Positions 1-6,562 are shown, counted from the first letter of the stretch. The stretch is 64,000 bases of DNA from Hyalangium versicolor (GCF_020103695.1 NZ_JAHXBF010000012.1:62001-126000), one strand, 5' to 3'. Notes: generated by a model from the letters alone, not told the origin. Numbers and translations: made by a program.

Positions 1-528
1 GAGGCGCTGGCTCGCATCCTCGCGGGCTTCCCGATGGACAAGCTGCACATCGCGTCGTTCGACACGGTGGGCACGGTGCTCAAGCCGAAGGCGTCCAGCC
101 GCATGGCGGTGCAGCACATGCTGCAGGGCATCAAGGCGTCGGGTGGCACGACGCATGCTGCCGCGGTGCACGCGTTGCACCGGGACGGTGTGAAGGTGCC
201 GGGGGAGGCGAAGCTCATCGTCATCGTCGTGGGCGACGAGGCGGGCGAGGCGGGTGACCAGTTCGCCCGGGCGTTCCGCGAGTGCGGCTTCATGCCGGCG
301 GCAATGGCGCTGTTGGTGAGCGTGGCGAGCACCCGGGGTAACACCGTGCGGACGTGCGCAGGGCAGCTTCGGGTGCCGTTCAGCGAGGTGTTGGTGGACC
401 AGTTCGCGGACCCCTACCAGGTCCCCCGAGTGCTGAAGGCGCTGATGGACGCGCCGACGGCACCCGGTGCCAGCCAGTCCGGCTGGGTCGAGCGGGTGAT
501 GCGGACCCCGCTGCTGAAGGTGGCCTGA
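1..528 (+). CDS. von Willebrand factor A-like domain protein, C-terminal part
   Basis: The reading frame is open from base 1, so the gene begins upstream and only about 175 C-terminal residues are present. The visible part has the alternating strand/helix pattern of a VWA fold: a strand (IASFDTVGTV), a helix with a GGTT motif in a MIDAS-loop-like position (KASGGTTHAAAV), then a strong hydrophobic strand followed by acidic residues (LIVIVVGDEAGE). This resembles the C-terminal VWA half of TROVE/Ro60-type or stand-alone VWA proteins. The N-terminal domain cannot be seen, so the family is unresolved. A strong hairpin follows the stop codon by 9 bp. Confidence 0.55.
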   Translation, partial: EALARILAGFPMDKLHIASFDTVGTVLKPKASSRMAVQHMLQGIKASGGTTHAAAVHALHRDGVKVPGEAKLIVIVVGDEAGEAGDQFARAFRECGFMPAAMALLVSVASTRGNTVRTCAGQLRVPFSEVLVDQFADPYQVPRVLKALMDAPTAPGASQSGWVERVMRTPLLKVA

Positions 529-537
529 GCCAACATG

Positions 538-580
538 GCGCCACCACTCCAGGCACTCCTGGGGTGGTGGCGCTCTTCAT
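538..580 (+). terminator. Intrinsic terminator after the VWA gene
   Basis: A 16-bp perfect stem (538-553 paired with 558-573) with a CACT loop is followed by the T-rich stretch TCTTCATTTC. It lies between the stop of the VWA gene and the 3' end of the opposite-strand endonuclease V gene, so it may serve both. Confidence 0.7.
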
Positions 581-589
581 TTCATCGAG

Positions 590-1303
590 TCACGACTGAG
601 CTGTCCCCGTTCGGAGTGTGGGCTCATGAGACTCGCGACGCAGAGCATTGACGAAACGGTGCGCACGGCGAGTCGTCTCCGGCTCACGGTAGCGAGGGCT
701 CAAGCGAAGAACCCACTCCACTGCCGTCTGGAGATCCATCAAGTGTCCAGGAGAGACGTAGACGGGGCTGACACCTCGACGAGTCCTCACGGCCATGCCA
801 ACCACCTCGCCTCGATGGCGGAGCTCCGCTGTCGAGCCACGCTCCTCACCCAAGGGCCCATGAGTGCCCACCAGGAGCGACTTGGCGCATCCAATCGAGG
901 GCACGCCAAAGAGCAATCCCCCATGGGAGGCCAACCCAAGGCGGCGCGGATGGGCAATTCCCTGCCCATCAAAAACGAGGAGATCCGGCGCCTGCGTCAG
1001 CTTCCTCCAGGCCGCAGCGAGCACCGGCAGTTCCCTGAACGAGAGCAGTCCAGGCACATAAGGGAACCGGAGCGGAACAGCCGCCCCTTCCTGCGCAACA
1101 GAGGTCAGTGAATCGGCGTCGAGGATGACGAGCCCCCCGAACCCCAGGTCATTACCTCGTTCGGTAGAGATGTCCGCACCTGCGATCCGAGAGACCTTCC
1201 AATCCGCTGGAGGCCGCAGCACGAGTCGCTCACGCAGAGAGTTCTGCAGCGCCACCGCTTCTTGAGGAGTCACATCCCAGCCATGTAGAGGTCTGAGTTC
1301 CAT
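590..1303 (-). CDS. nfi: Endonuclease V (deoxyinosine 3' endonuclease)
   Basis: Cleaves DNA at the second phosphodiester bond 3' of deoxyinosine, starting repair of deaminated adenine. The family signatures appear in order: IAGADIS with the first catalytic Asp (about residue 44), FPYVPGLLSFRELP, LVFDGQGIAHPRRLGLASH with the second Asp (about 110), PSIGCAKS, and the C-terminal RTRRGVSPVYVSPGH. The protein is about 237 residues, slightly longer than E. coli Nfi. An in-frame ATG at 1324 lies 7 codons upstream, but the ATG at 1303 is preferred because AGGACGG lies just upstream and the protein then begins MELRPLHGW. It stands alone between convergent and divergent neighbours. Confidence 0.9.
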   Translation of the reverse strand: MELRPLHGWDVTPQEAVALQNSLRERLVLRPPADWKVSRIAGADISTERGNDLGFGGLVILDADSLTSVAQEGAAVPLRFPYVPGLLSFRELPVLAAAWRKLTQAPDLLVFDGQGIAHPRRLGLASHGGLLFGVPSIGCAKSLLVGTHGPLGEERGSTAELRHRGEVVGMAVRTRRGVSPVYVSPGHLMDLQTAVEWVLRLSPRYREPETTRRAHRFVNALRRESHEPTLRTGTAQS

Positions 1304-1426
1304 TCGCCACCGTCCTACCCTCAATCTATACCCATCAGGTCACCTCGTGCATGCTCTACCTGATGCATAGGACGGGACTGTACGCCTGGACTCCAGGCAT
1401 GGAGCCGTCCCCCCCTGGTGATGCTG

Positions 1427-1852
1427 TCAGTGAGGCGCAGTGAGCCGGTCCAGAACGAGCCCGAAGAAGCTCCCCTCACCATGAAACGCCCACCCGAGAT
1501 GGGCATGGCACGCGCCACAATGAGCGTACTCCCATGAGTAGTCCGCGAACCACGAGTCCTCGGACGTAGGAGGCCCCATAACAAGGCAGCCCTCCGCTTC
1601 GGCAAAGCATCCGAAGTGGAAGACGAACCCGTACGGGTTGACGCGCGTGTGGACGTGCCGACCGAGGACGGAAGCACGGTGACGCTCGTGGGTAATGACA
1701 TGGCCGCAGCGGGCGCAACACAGGGGCGTCTCGGGAGAAAGGACCTCGGGAACGTCCGAGGTCTGTCCCGCGAGTTCTTCCTCTGGGGTGAACTCGCCCT
1801 TCAGACTGAGCGAGGGTCGCACCTGTCTGACAGGCACATACGCGAGCCCCGA
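1427..1852 (-). CDS. Cereblon-like CULT-domain protein
   Basis: A 141-residue protein consisting mainly of one zinc-binding beta-tent (CULT/Yippee-like) domain. A first zinc knuckle CARC (C47, C50) and a second CGAC (C113, C116) frame the fold. Three tryptophans at 102, 108 and 122 have the same 6- and 14-residue spacing as the aromatic cage of human cereblon (W380, W386, W400), and F124 matches cereblon F402. In eukaryotes this pocket reads cyclic imide or uridine-like ligands and binds thalidomide; the role of single-domain bacterial versions is unknown. The frame stays open to 1981, overlapping the esterase gene, so the start is uncertain. ATG 1852 is chosen because a GGATAGAAGAG purine tract precedes it and it clears the upstream stop. 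Confidence 0.8.
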   Translation of the reverse strand, partial: SGLAYVPVRQVRPSLSLKGEFTPEEELAGQTSDVPEVLSPETPLCCARCGHVITHERHRASVLGRHVHTRVNPYGFVFHFGCFAEAEGCLVMGPPTSEDSWFADYSWEYAHCGACHAHLGWAFHGEGSFFGLVLDRLTAPH

Positions 1853-1892
1853 CATCTCTTCTATCCTGTGCCGCACCTCTCGCTGCACCTGC

Positions 1893-3440
1893 TCAAGGCA
1901 CAGACGGGTACAAGAACTCGAGGATCTGCTCTGTCCGAGCAGCCCAGGCCGCTTCATTGTGCCTGGCGCCCTCAGCCTCAAAGTACTTCAGGTCGTTCTC
2001 CAGCACCCAGCCTTTGGTGACGAGTGCGTCCCGCAGTTCACGTGTATCGTCCACGGTTTGCTGAGACTCCGCTGCGGAAGCATCTTCATTGGTTCCAATG
2101 TCCAACCAGATGCGCAGCGCCGGCTTAGCGGCGAGGTTGTTGACACGTGTCACGATGTCCTTGTTCGCCCACCACACCGAGGGAGAGACAACGCCTAGCC
2201 GCGTGAAGGTGCTCGAGTGCGTCAGGCCAAAATACATGGACACGAGGCCTCCGAGCGATGAACCAGCGACGCCCGTGTACTGGGCGTCCGGCTTCGTCCG
2301 GTAGGTTGAATCGATGAGCGGCTTGACGATTTCCACGATCAAGCGCCCGTAATCATCCGCTTTGCCGCCCCCACGAACAGGGTCTGGGGCCTGTGTATAC
2401 TCGGGGATGCGATCGTCGGTGTTGTAAACACCCACGATGATGATGGGCTCCATCTGCTTCGCCTCGACGAGCCGCTGGGCCGTCTCATCCACGCCCCACT
2501 CGACACCGAAGGCCGCCGTCTTGGCGTTCATCAGGTTCTGCCCATCGTGCATATAGAGGACGGGGAATTGGCGGTTCGTCTCGGCCTCGTACTGGGGAGG
2601 CAACCAGACGATGAGCTTGCGGTTCTTGAGACCCACGGAAGAGCCATCAATGTCGTGGTACTGGATGTTGCCGGTCAGCGTGTCGGGCTGAGGATTAACG
2701 GGCCCTAGATCAGCCCAACTCCCCACCTGAACCTGCACCTGGGCGGGCGCTGTCACGGCATGAAGGTGGTTGTCGATCTCGCGGCCCTCAGTGTCCTTCT
2801 CGACCGTGGCCCAAGAGCCACGGGTGACCTTGAACTCCAGGTTGGTGCCCTTGGCAAAGTCCACGCACGTCCAGTAGCTGTTTCCGGAGGAAGCTTTCGT
2901 CAGTTTCATGCCAGCGCCGTTCCAGGTCCCCAGCTCCGGCTGGTTGCCCGAGATCCAGATCTCCGACTCCGCAGGCGTGTCACTGGGAACGGCAACCTGG
3001 AAGGTGATGGGAGTCTTGGACTCATCGGCTCCCACAGACCAGCTGCTGACGGTCCACTGGAGCTCCGCGCTCCCACGATCCTCGACGGTATAGGTATGGC
3101 TCGCAATGGGCTCCTGCGCGTCGGGCTGGACCAGCACGAAGTTGTAGCGGACCACCTTCCGTGCAGGGAGCATGACCGAGCCGCGGTAGTGCCCGTCCGC
3201 GTCACGCGTCAACGCAAGTCCCGGAGCCTTCCCGCCACCAAGAGCTGGATCGTTACCGATGACCGTCACAGTGGCACCGCAAGGGGTATATGCGGGAACG
3301 GCCACATCGAACGTGACCGACACGCTCTCGTGCGAAGGAGTCTCGGGAGGGGAGTCCTCGCTGCTGCACCCCGCCAGGCCGGCACCCAGGATCGCCAGGA
3401 GGGAGAGCGCCACTCTGAAGCCAGAAAGTGTCCATTTCAT
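1893..3440 (-). CDS. Exported lipoprotein esterase with starch-binding-like domains
   Basis: A 515-residue protein with a basic, hydrophobic lipoprotein signal peptide and lipobox LAGC (Cys at about 25), so probably anchored at the cell surface. Two CBM20-like beta modules follow: about residues 40-135 (VTFDVAVPAYTP, VTVIGNDPALG) and about 145-240 (ITFQVAVPSDTP, IWISGNQPELGTWN). The C-terminal half is a putative esterase (PF00756/Fes-like) with VLYMHDGQNL near its start, the nucleophile elbow GSSLGG, and a C-terminal GARHNEAAW that can supply the catalytic His. Likely cleaves an ester on a polysaccharide or siderophore; the substrate cannot be told. It overlaps the longest reading of the CULT gene downstream. 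Confidence 0.85.
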   Translation of the reverse strand: MKWTLSGFRVALSLLAILGAGLAGCSSEDSPPETPSHESVSVTFDVAVPAYTPCGATVTVIGNDPALGGGKAPGLALTRDADGHYRGSVMLPARKVVRYNFVLVQPDAQEPIASHTYTVEDRGSAELQWTVSSWSVGADESKTPITFQVAVPSDTPAESEIWISGNQPELGTWNGAGMKLTKASSGNSYWTCVDFAKGTNLEFKVTRGSWATVEKDTEGREIDNHLHAVTAPAQVQVQVGSWADLGPVNPQPDTLTGNIQYHDIDGSSVGLKNRKLIVWLPPQYEAETNRQFPVLYMHDGQNLMNAKTAAFGVEWGVDETAQRLVEAKQMEPIIIVGVYNTDDRIPEYTQAPDPVRGGGKADDYGRLIVEIVKPLIDSTYRTKPDAQYTGVAGSSLGGLVSMYFGLTHSSTFTRLGVVSPSVWWANKDIVTRVNNLAAKPALRIWLDIGTNEDASAAESQQTVDDTRELRDALVTKGWVLENDLKYFEAEGARHNEAAWAARTEQILEFLYPSVP

Positions 3441-3575
3441 AGGCGCGAAGCATAGCCGCCTGCTCGTCTCCCGTTCGACGTGGACCTCTCAAGTGTCAGG
3501 AAGTCTGGGAGTCCCACGTCCCCAGGCGCCTGGACCGACCGCACATCGTGGCTTCGCTCCAGGTGAAAGGATGCG

Positions 3576-3827
3576 ATGGCGATGACGACCCTCAACATCA
3601 CCTTTGACGGGATGTCCGCAGATGTGCCGGTGGAACTGGACGGCCACGTGTCGGACATCGACGTACGGCGCATCGCAGTGGAGGTCGTGCGTTCCGGTGG
3701 CGTTCCGGGGATGCATCTGGCCCACCTGCGGGATGACGCCTTCCAGAACTACGTCGTGGATCGCTTCCGCGGGCCGCACGGCGCTGACCGCATCTACCTG
3801 CGTCCGAAGGTCCCCTTCGGCGCCTGA
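3576..3827 (+). CDS. Small possible ubiquitin-like (beta-grasp) protein
   Basis: An 83-residue protein with AAGGA 6 nt before the ATG. Its predicted order is strand, strand, helix, strand (TLNITFDG, ADVPVELDG, DIDVRRIAVEVVRSG, DRIYLRPKV), which fits a beta-grasp fold, but no motif proves it and the C-terminus ends in FGA rather than GG. Its stop codon overlaps the ATG of the E1-like gene by 1 nt (TGATG), so the two are translationally coupled. Small proteins coupled to a ThiF/E1 enzyme are often its ubiquitin-like or sulfur-carrier substrate; here that is inference from position and rough fold only. Confidence 0.5.
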   Translation: MAMTTLNITFDGMSADVPVELDGHVSDIDVRRIAVEVVRSGGVPGMHLAHLRDDAFQNYVVDRFRGPHGADRIYLRPKVPFGA

Positions 3828-4423
3828 TGGAGAAGGCTCCCATGCGCATCATCTTCTGTGGAGTGGGAGCCATCGGCTCCACGGCGGCGGTGCTCTGCCG
3901 CAATCTGGAGGCCACACTGGCCTTCGTTGACTTCGACCGGGTGGAATCCAAGAACCTGCTCGCGCAGGCCTATGTGAAGCCCTCGGTAGGGAAGAACAAG
4001 GCGGAGGCCTTGAAGCTCCAACTCCTCAACCTGCACGGAGTGAAGGCCGAAGCCTTCGGCGTGCGGCTTACCCGAGACAATGTCGCGGCGCTATGCGGCG
4101 GGGCAGATCTGCTCGTTGACTGCTTCGACAACCGGGAGAGTCGCCAGGTGCTCAGTGACTATGCGCGCCAGACAGGCAAGGCACTCGTGCACGGAGCACT
4201 CTCAGGGGATGGCACGTTCGGTCTGGTGCGCTGGGACGAGCGCTTCGTCCCGGACCCCGAGGATCAAGCGGGCCAGGCCACCTGCGAGGGCGGTCTCCAC
4301 CTACCACTCATCGGATTGCTCGGGGCCGCGCTGGCCTGCATCATCCAGGACTTCGCGAAGCACGGTACCCGGCGCGACGCGATGGTGAATCTGAACTCGG
4401 TGACGCCCACCATGGGCACATGA
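3827..4423 (+). CDS. Minimal ThiF/MoeB/E1-like adenylyltransferase
   Basis: A 198-residue Rossmann-fold protein of the ThiF/HesA/MoeB family, whose members adenylate the C-terminus of ubiquitin-like proteins. Visible motifs are the nucleotide loop CGVGAIGS (from about residue 11), VDFDRVESKNLLAQ with the family's Asp and Asn/Gln positions, VGKNKAEAL with the conserved Lys, and the substrate-loop Asp in DCFDNRESR. TCEGG near residue 148 offers a candidate thiolating Cys. It is shorter than MoeB or ThiF (about 240-250) and lacks their CxxC zinc pairs. A second in-frame ATG lies 5 codons in. It is the last gene of a two-gene unit ending at a terminator. Confidence 0.8.
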   Translation: MEKAPMRIIFCGVGAIGSTAAVLCRNLEATLAFVDFDRVESKNLLAQAYVKPSVGKNKAEALKLQLLNLHGVKAEAFGVRLTRDNVAALCGGADLLVDCFDNRESRQVLSDYARQTGKALVHGALSGDGTFGLVRWDERFVPDPEDQAGQATCEGGLHLPLIGLLGAALACIIQDFAKHGTRRDAMVNLNSVTPTMGT

Positions 4424-4465
4424 AAACGGCCTCGGAGCTCTGCGCTCCGGGGCCGTTTTGTTTTT
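4424..4465 (+). terminator. Intrinsic terminator of the Ubl/E1 unit
   Basis: A 15-bp stem (4424-4438 with 4444-4458, one G-T pair) with a TCTGC loop and a following TTTTGTTTTT run begins right after the stop codon of the E1-like gene. Confidence 0.85.
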
Positions 4466-4616
4466 CCCGGCAAGGCATCGCCGGTATCGCTCGAAACGGG
4501 GGGAGCTCATCCCTCCTTATGTATAGCTTGATTGGGAGTCTGCATTCTCCCGCTCGAGCCTGCCCCTCCTGAAGAGGGAGCTTCGAAGAACAGCTCGGGC
4601 CTGCGCCGCGCGGGAA

Positions 4617-4631
4617 CGTGGAAACTCCACG
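4617..4631 (+). other. Short hairpin upstream of the leader ORF
   Basis: CGTGG AAACT CCACG forms a 5-bp hairpin about 55 nt before the leader-ORF start codon. The rest of 4466-4687 shows no gene, only T-rich patches such as CTTTTTTC at 4661 that end near the ribosome binding site. The promoter of the tRNA island probably lies in this stretch, but I cannot place its boxes. Confidence 0.3.
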
Positions 4632-4687
4632 TGTCTGTCAGGAAGCATTTATTGCCGCGTCTTTTTTCGCTGAAAGGAGCGGTGACC

Positions 4688-4843
4688 ATGGCGACGGTGA
4701 CGATGCAGAGCGCGATGAACCCCAAGCACCATGACGACTTTGCCGGTTGCATCGAGCCGCTCCCGTGCACCCGCCTGGTCGCCGCTCCGGTGGTCTCTGC
4801 CGGATCCCGCAAGTGGTATCGCGGCAGACTACCCGGTTTCTGA
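4688..4843 (+). CDS. 51-residue leader peptide using all 20 amino acids (candidate attenuator ORF)
   Basis: A small ORF with a good Shine-Dalgarno (AAGGAG, 8 nt before the ATG). The product begins MATVTMQSAMNPKHH and ends RKWYRGRLPGF. It contains each of the 20 amino acids at least once, including single E, I, N, Q, W and Y and paired H and D, and uses codons rare in this GC-rich sequence (AGA, CTA, TTT, TAT, CAT). The stop is followed within 3 nt by a hairpin (4846-4880) and then by an intrinsic terminator (4883-4923), after which the tRNA genes begin at 4940. This is the architecture of a transcription-attenuation leader; sensing of general aminoacyl-tRNA supply is inferred. It has no signal peptide, membrane segment or recognisable domain. 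Confidence 0.6.
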   Translation: MATVTMQSAMNPKHHDDFAGCIEPLPCTRLVAAPVVSAGSRKWYRGRLPGF

Positions 4844-4845
4844 AT

Positions 4846-4880
4846 GTCGACGCCTCCTCCCCTCCCGAGGCGCCGTCGAC
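4846..4880 (+). promoter_or_regulatory. First hairpin after the leader ORF (possible pause/anti-termination structure)
   Basis: GTCGACGCCTC (4846-4856) pairs with GAGGCGCCGTCGAC (4867-4880) apart from a small bulge. It starts 2 nt after the leader stop codon and ends 2 nt before the terminator stem, so a ribosome stalled within the ORF and one released at its end would affect it differently. Its regulatory role is inferred. Confidence 0.5.
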
Positions 4881-4882
4881 TC

Positions 4883-4923
4883 AGAGGCCGGGCTCCCGAA
4901 AGGGGACCCGGCCTCTCTGTTTT
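4883..4923 (+). terminator. Intrinsic terminator between leader ORF and tRNA array
   Basis: A 10-bp GC-rich stem (4883-4892 with 4907-4916) is followed by CTGTTTTCC. It sits 17 bp before the first tRNA, so anything transcribed from upstream must read through it to express the array. Confidence 0.75.
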
Positions 4924-4939
4924 CCGAGCTTCACCTCAC

Positions 4940-5026
4940 GGGGATGTAGAGCGTTAGGGAGACGCGCTGGCCTGTAGAGCCTTCGCCGCATCGCCGGCCC
5001 ACTGAGTTCGACTCTCAGCGTCCCCA
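4940..5026 (+). tRNA. tRNA-Tyr (GTA), divergent
   Basis: Acceptor GGGGATG pairs with CGTCCCC (one G-T), T-arm CTGAG TTCGACT CTCAG, anticodon loop CTGTAGA, long variable arm with a GCCG/CGGC stem. The 87-nt length fits a bacterial class II tRNA-Tyr. The anticodon stem has only three good pairs, so it may work poorly or be decayed. Confidence 0.6.
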
Positions 5027-5118
5027 CTCCCAGCAGTTCCCAAGACAGTTCTTTGTTCTCTGACAACTGAATCGCAGTGGTGAAGTTCGTCCGCCCGCTT
5101 GCACGGGGGCGGTCAAAC

Positions 5119-5189
5119 GCCTCCGTAGCTCATTGGTCGAGCATCCGCCTCTTAAGCGGACGGTGAGGGTTCGATTCCCTCCGGGGGTA
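5119..5189 (+). tRNA. tRNA-Lys (CTT)
   Basis: Acceptor GCCTCCG with CGGGGGT, anticodon stem-loop TCCGC CTCTTAA GCGGA, T-arm GAGGG TTCGATT CCCTC. The variable loop is short (4 nt). Reads AAG. Confidence 0.85.
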
Positions 5190-5201
5190 CTCGCAGCACA
5201 C

Positions 5202-5272
5202 GCGGGTGTCGTCTAGTGGCAAGACTCCGGTCTCCCATGCCGGCAACACGGGTTCGAGTCCCGTCACCCGCT
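5202..5272 (+). tRNA. tRNA-Gly (CCC)
   Basis: Acceptor GCGGGTG with CACCCGC, anticodon loop CTCCCAT on a CCGGT/GCCGG stem, T-arm ACGGG TTCGAGT CCCGT. Reads GGG. Confidence 0.85.
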
Positions 5273-5279
5273 TCACCAT

Positions 5280-5351
5280 ACCGGGATTGTCTAATTGGCA
5301 GGACGGCGGGCTCTGACCCCGCAGGTGCAGGTTCGACCCCTGCTCCCGGTG
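5280..5351 (+). tRNA. tRNA-Gln (CTG)
   Basis: Acceptor ACCGGGA with TCCCGGT, anticodon stem-loop GCGGG CTCTGAC CCCGC, T-arm GCAGG TTCGACC CCTGC. Reads CAG. Confidence 0.85.
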
Positions 5352-5356
5352 CTCAT

Positions 5357-5432
5357 TCGGCGGTAGCTCAACTGGCAGAGCACGCGGCTGTTAACCGCGG
5401 GGTTGAGGGTTCGAGTCCCTCCCGCCGAGCCA
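5357..5432 (+). tRNA. tRNA-Asn (GTT) with encoded CCA
   Basis: Acceptor TCGGCGG with CCGCCGA, anticodon stem-loop CGCGG CTGTTAA CCGCG, T-arm GAGGG TTCGAGT CCCTC, discriminator G followed by genomic CCA (5430-5432). The most canonical tRNA in the array. Confidence 0.9.
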
Positions 5433-5435
5433 ACT

Positions 5436-5506
5436 GGCCTGTTCCACCTGGGGTGGCGGCGGTCTGCAAAACCGTCTGGTGGCGGGTTCGACTCCCGCAC
5501 AGGCCT
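5436..5506 (+). tRNA. tRNA-Cys (GCA)
   Basis: Acceptor GGCCTGT with ACAGGCC, anticodon loop CTGCAAA closed by CGGT/ACCG, T-arm GCGGG TTCGACT CCCGC, discriminator T as usual for Cys. Confidence 0.85.
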
Positions 5507-5519
5507 CTCGATAATTCCT

Positions 5520-5592
5520 GCCTCGCTCGTCTATCGGCATAGGACGCCACACTCTCAATGTGGAAAGACGGGTTCGATTCCCGTGCGAGGCA
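5520..5592 (+). tRNA. tRNA-Glu (CTC)
   Basis: Acceptor GCCTCGC with GCGAGGC, anticodon stem-loop CCACA CTCTCAA TGTGG, T-arm ACGGG TTCGATT CCCGT. Reads GAG. Confidence 0.85.
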
Positions 5593-5608
5593 CTTGCAGC
5601 AGATTCAA

Positions 5609-5684
5609 CGGGATGTAGCTCAGCTTGGATGAGAGCGCGCGCTTGGGGTGCGCGAGGCCGCTGGTTCGAATCCAGTCATCCCGA
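5609..5684 (+). tRNA. tRNA-Pro (GGG)
   Basis: Acceptor CGGGATG with CATCCCG, anticodon stem-loop CGCGC TTGGGGT GCGCG, T-loop TTCGAAT. Reads CCC and CCU. Confidence 0.85.
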
Positions 5685-5692
5685 CTTCTTCT

Positions 5693-5767
5693 CTGGGTGT
5701 AGCTCAGCTTGGCTAGAGCGCACGGTTCGGGTCCGTGAGGTCGCAGGTTCAAATCCTGTCACCCAGA
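5693..5767 (+). tRNA. tRNA-Pro (CGG)
   Basis: Acceptor CTGGGTG with CACCCAG, anticodon stem-loop CACGG TTCGGGT CCGTG, T-loop TTCAAAT. Reads CCG. Confidence 0.85.
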
Positions 5768-5780
5768 CATGCAGCACCAC

Positions 5781-5851
5781 CGGGGTATGGTCCAATGGTA
5801 CGACGCTCGTCTGATACGCGAGCAATCCTGGTTCGATTCCAGGTGCCCCGA
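5781..5851 (+). tRNA. tRNA-Ile (GAT)
   Basis: Acceptor CGGGGTA with TGCCCCG (one G-T), anticodon stem-loop CTCGT CTGATAC GCGAG, T-arm CCTGG TTCGATT CCAGG. Reads AUC and AUU. Confidence 0.8.
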
Positions 5852-5878
5852 CTGAGTTTCTCTCCAGACAACTTCCTT

Positions 5879-5949
5879 GCTCTTGGACGCGATTGGATCG
5901 CGGCGTGGCCGTCTACCACGTGAACAGGGTTCGATTCCCTGCAGGAGCG
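5879..5949 (+). tRNA. tRNA-Asp (GTC) with C33
   Basis: Acceptor GCTCTTG with CAGGAGC, perfect anticodon stem CGTGG/CCACG, T-arm CAGGG TTCGATT CCCTG. The anticodon loop CCGTCTA has C at position 33 instead of the nearly invariant U, and U at 37. Either a relaxed copy or a deliberately altered loop. Confidence 0.7.
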
Positions 5950-5965
5950 CTCGCAGCAACGCATT

Positions 5966-6038
5966 GCCGCCCTGGCGTAGATGGTTCGCGCGCCTGTCTG
6001 AAGAGCAGGAGGACCCGGTTCGATTCCGGGGGACGGCA
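5966..6038 (+). tRNA. tRNA-Phe (GAA)
   Basis: Acceptor GCCGCCC with GGACGGC (one C-A mismatch), anticodon stem-loop CCTGT CTGAAGA GCAGG, T-arm CCCGG TTCGATT CCGGG. Confidence 0.8.
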
Positions 6039-6054
6039 CTTCTTCACCCTTTGC

Positions 6055-6125
6055 AGGCCGCGCTCCGGGAGCAGCTCGAACTCCAAATCCGGGCGGGCAA
6101 GGTTCAACTCCTTGGCGGCCTGCCA
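6055..6125 (+). tRNA. tRNA-Trp (CCA), short D-arm, encoded CCA
   Basis: Acceptor AGGCCGC with GCGGCCT, anticodon loop CTCCAAA on a stem with one mismatch, T-arm CAAGG TTCAACT CCTTG, discriminator G then genomic CCA. The D region is short and irregular (68 nt before CCA), so function is uncertain. Confidence 0.55.
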
Positions 6126-6126
6126 C

Positions 6127-6199
6127 GCCCTTGTAGCTCAATTGGTGGAGCGCCGGTTTCGTAAACCGGAGGTCGTCGGTTCGATCCCGACCGAGGGCA
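6127..6199 (+). tRNA. tRNA-Thr (CGT)
   Basis: Acceptor GCCCTTG with CGAGGGC, anticodon stem-loop CCGGT TTCGTAA ACCGG, T-arm GTCGG TTCGATC CCGAC. Reads ACG. It starts 1 bp after the CCA of tRNA-Trp. Confidence 0.85.
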
Positions 6200-6219
6200 C
6201 TCGCAGTCCCGAAGTTTCT

Positions 6220-6291
6220 GCTGCCGTGGCCGAGAGGTGAGGCACCTGAGCGCCACTCAGGACCATGCGGGTTCGAGTCCCGCCGGCAGCT
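6220..6291 (+). tRNA. tRNA-Gly (GCC) with C33
   Basis: Acceptor GCTGCCG with CGGCAGC, anticodon stem CCTGA/TCAGG, T-arm GCGGG TTCGAGT CCCGC. The loop GCGCCAC carries C at 33 and could close by an extra G-C pair to a 5-nt loop. Confidence 0.7.
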
Positions 6292-6295
6292 TCAT

Positions 6296-6367
6296 GGGGT
6301 CGTAGCTCAGCGGGAGAGCGCTCGGTTCGCATCCGAGAGGTCCCGGGTTCAATCCCCGGCGGCTCCA
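6296..6367 (+). tRNA. tRNA-Ala (CGC)
   Basis: Acceptor GGGGTCG with CGGCTCC, anticodon stem-loop CTCGG TTCGCAT CCGAG, T-arm CCGGG TTCAATC CCCGG. Reads GCG. Confidence 0.85.
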
Positions 6368-6387
6368 CTCAGTCAGTCGAAGTCCAT

Positions 6388-6458
6388 GGGCCCGTAGTTC
6401 AGCGGGAGAATGCTCGGTTTGCACCCGAGCGACCCGGGTTCGAATCCCGGCGGGTCCA
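6388..6458 (+). tRNA. tRNA-Ala (TGC)
   Basis: Acceptor GGGCCCG with CGGGTCC, anticodon stem-loop CTCGG TTTGCAC CCGAG, T-arm CCGGG TTCGAAT CCCGG. The only array member with U34. Confidence 0.85.
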
Positions 6459-6473
6459 CTTCCGTATCACCTT

Positions 6474-6548
6474 GGTTCCGTAGCTCAGTTGGAAGAGAGC
6501 ACACGGTTGCGAGCCGTGGGGTCGCAGGTTCGAGTCCTGCCGGGACCG
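6474..6548 (+). tRNA. tRNA-Arg (GCG)
   Basis: Acceptor GGTTCCG with CGGGACC, anticodon stem-loop CACGG TTGCGAG CCGTG, T-arm GCAGG TTCGAGT CCTGC. A G34 anticodon is unusual here, since bacteria normally read CGU/CGC with an ACG (inosine) tRNA. Confidence 0.8.
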
Positions 6549-6562
6549 CTTCTTCTTGATTT

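Noticed and set aside
4507..4812. 101-residue minus-strand ORF upstream of the tRNA array
   Set aside because: No ribosome site or motif, and it is antisense to the leader ORF, which has a good ribosome site and a terminator after it.
5027..5118. A hidden tRNA-His between tRNA-Tyr and tRNA-Lys
   Set aside because: No T-arm, no GTG anticodon loop and no acceptor pairing; only a CCGCCC/GGGCGG hairpin is seen. The other gaps in the array were also negative.
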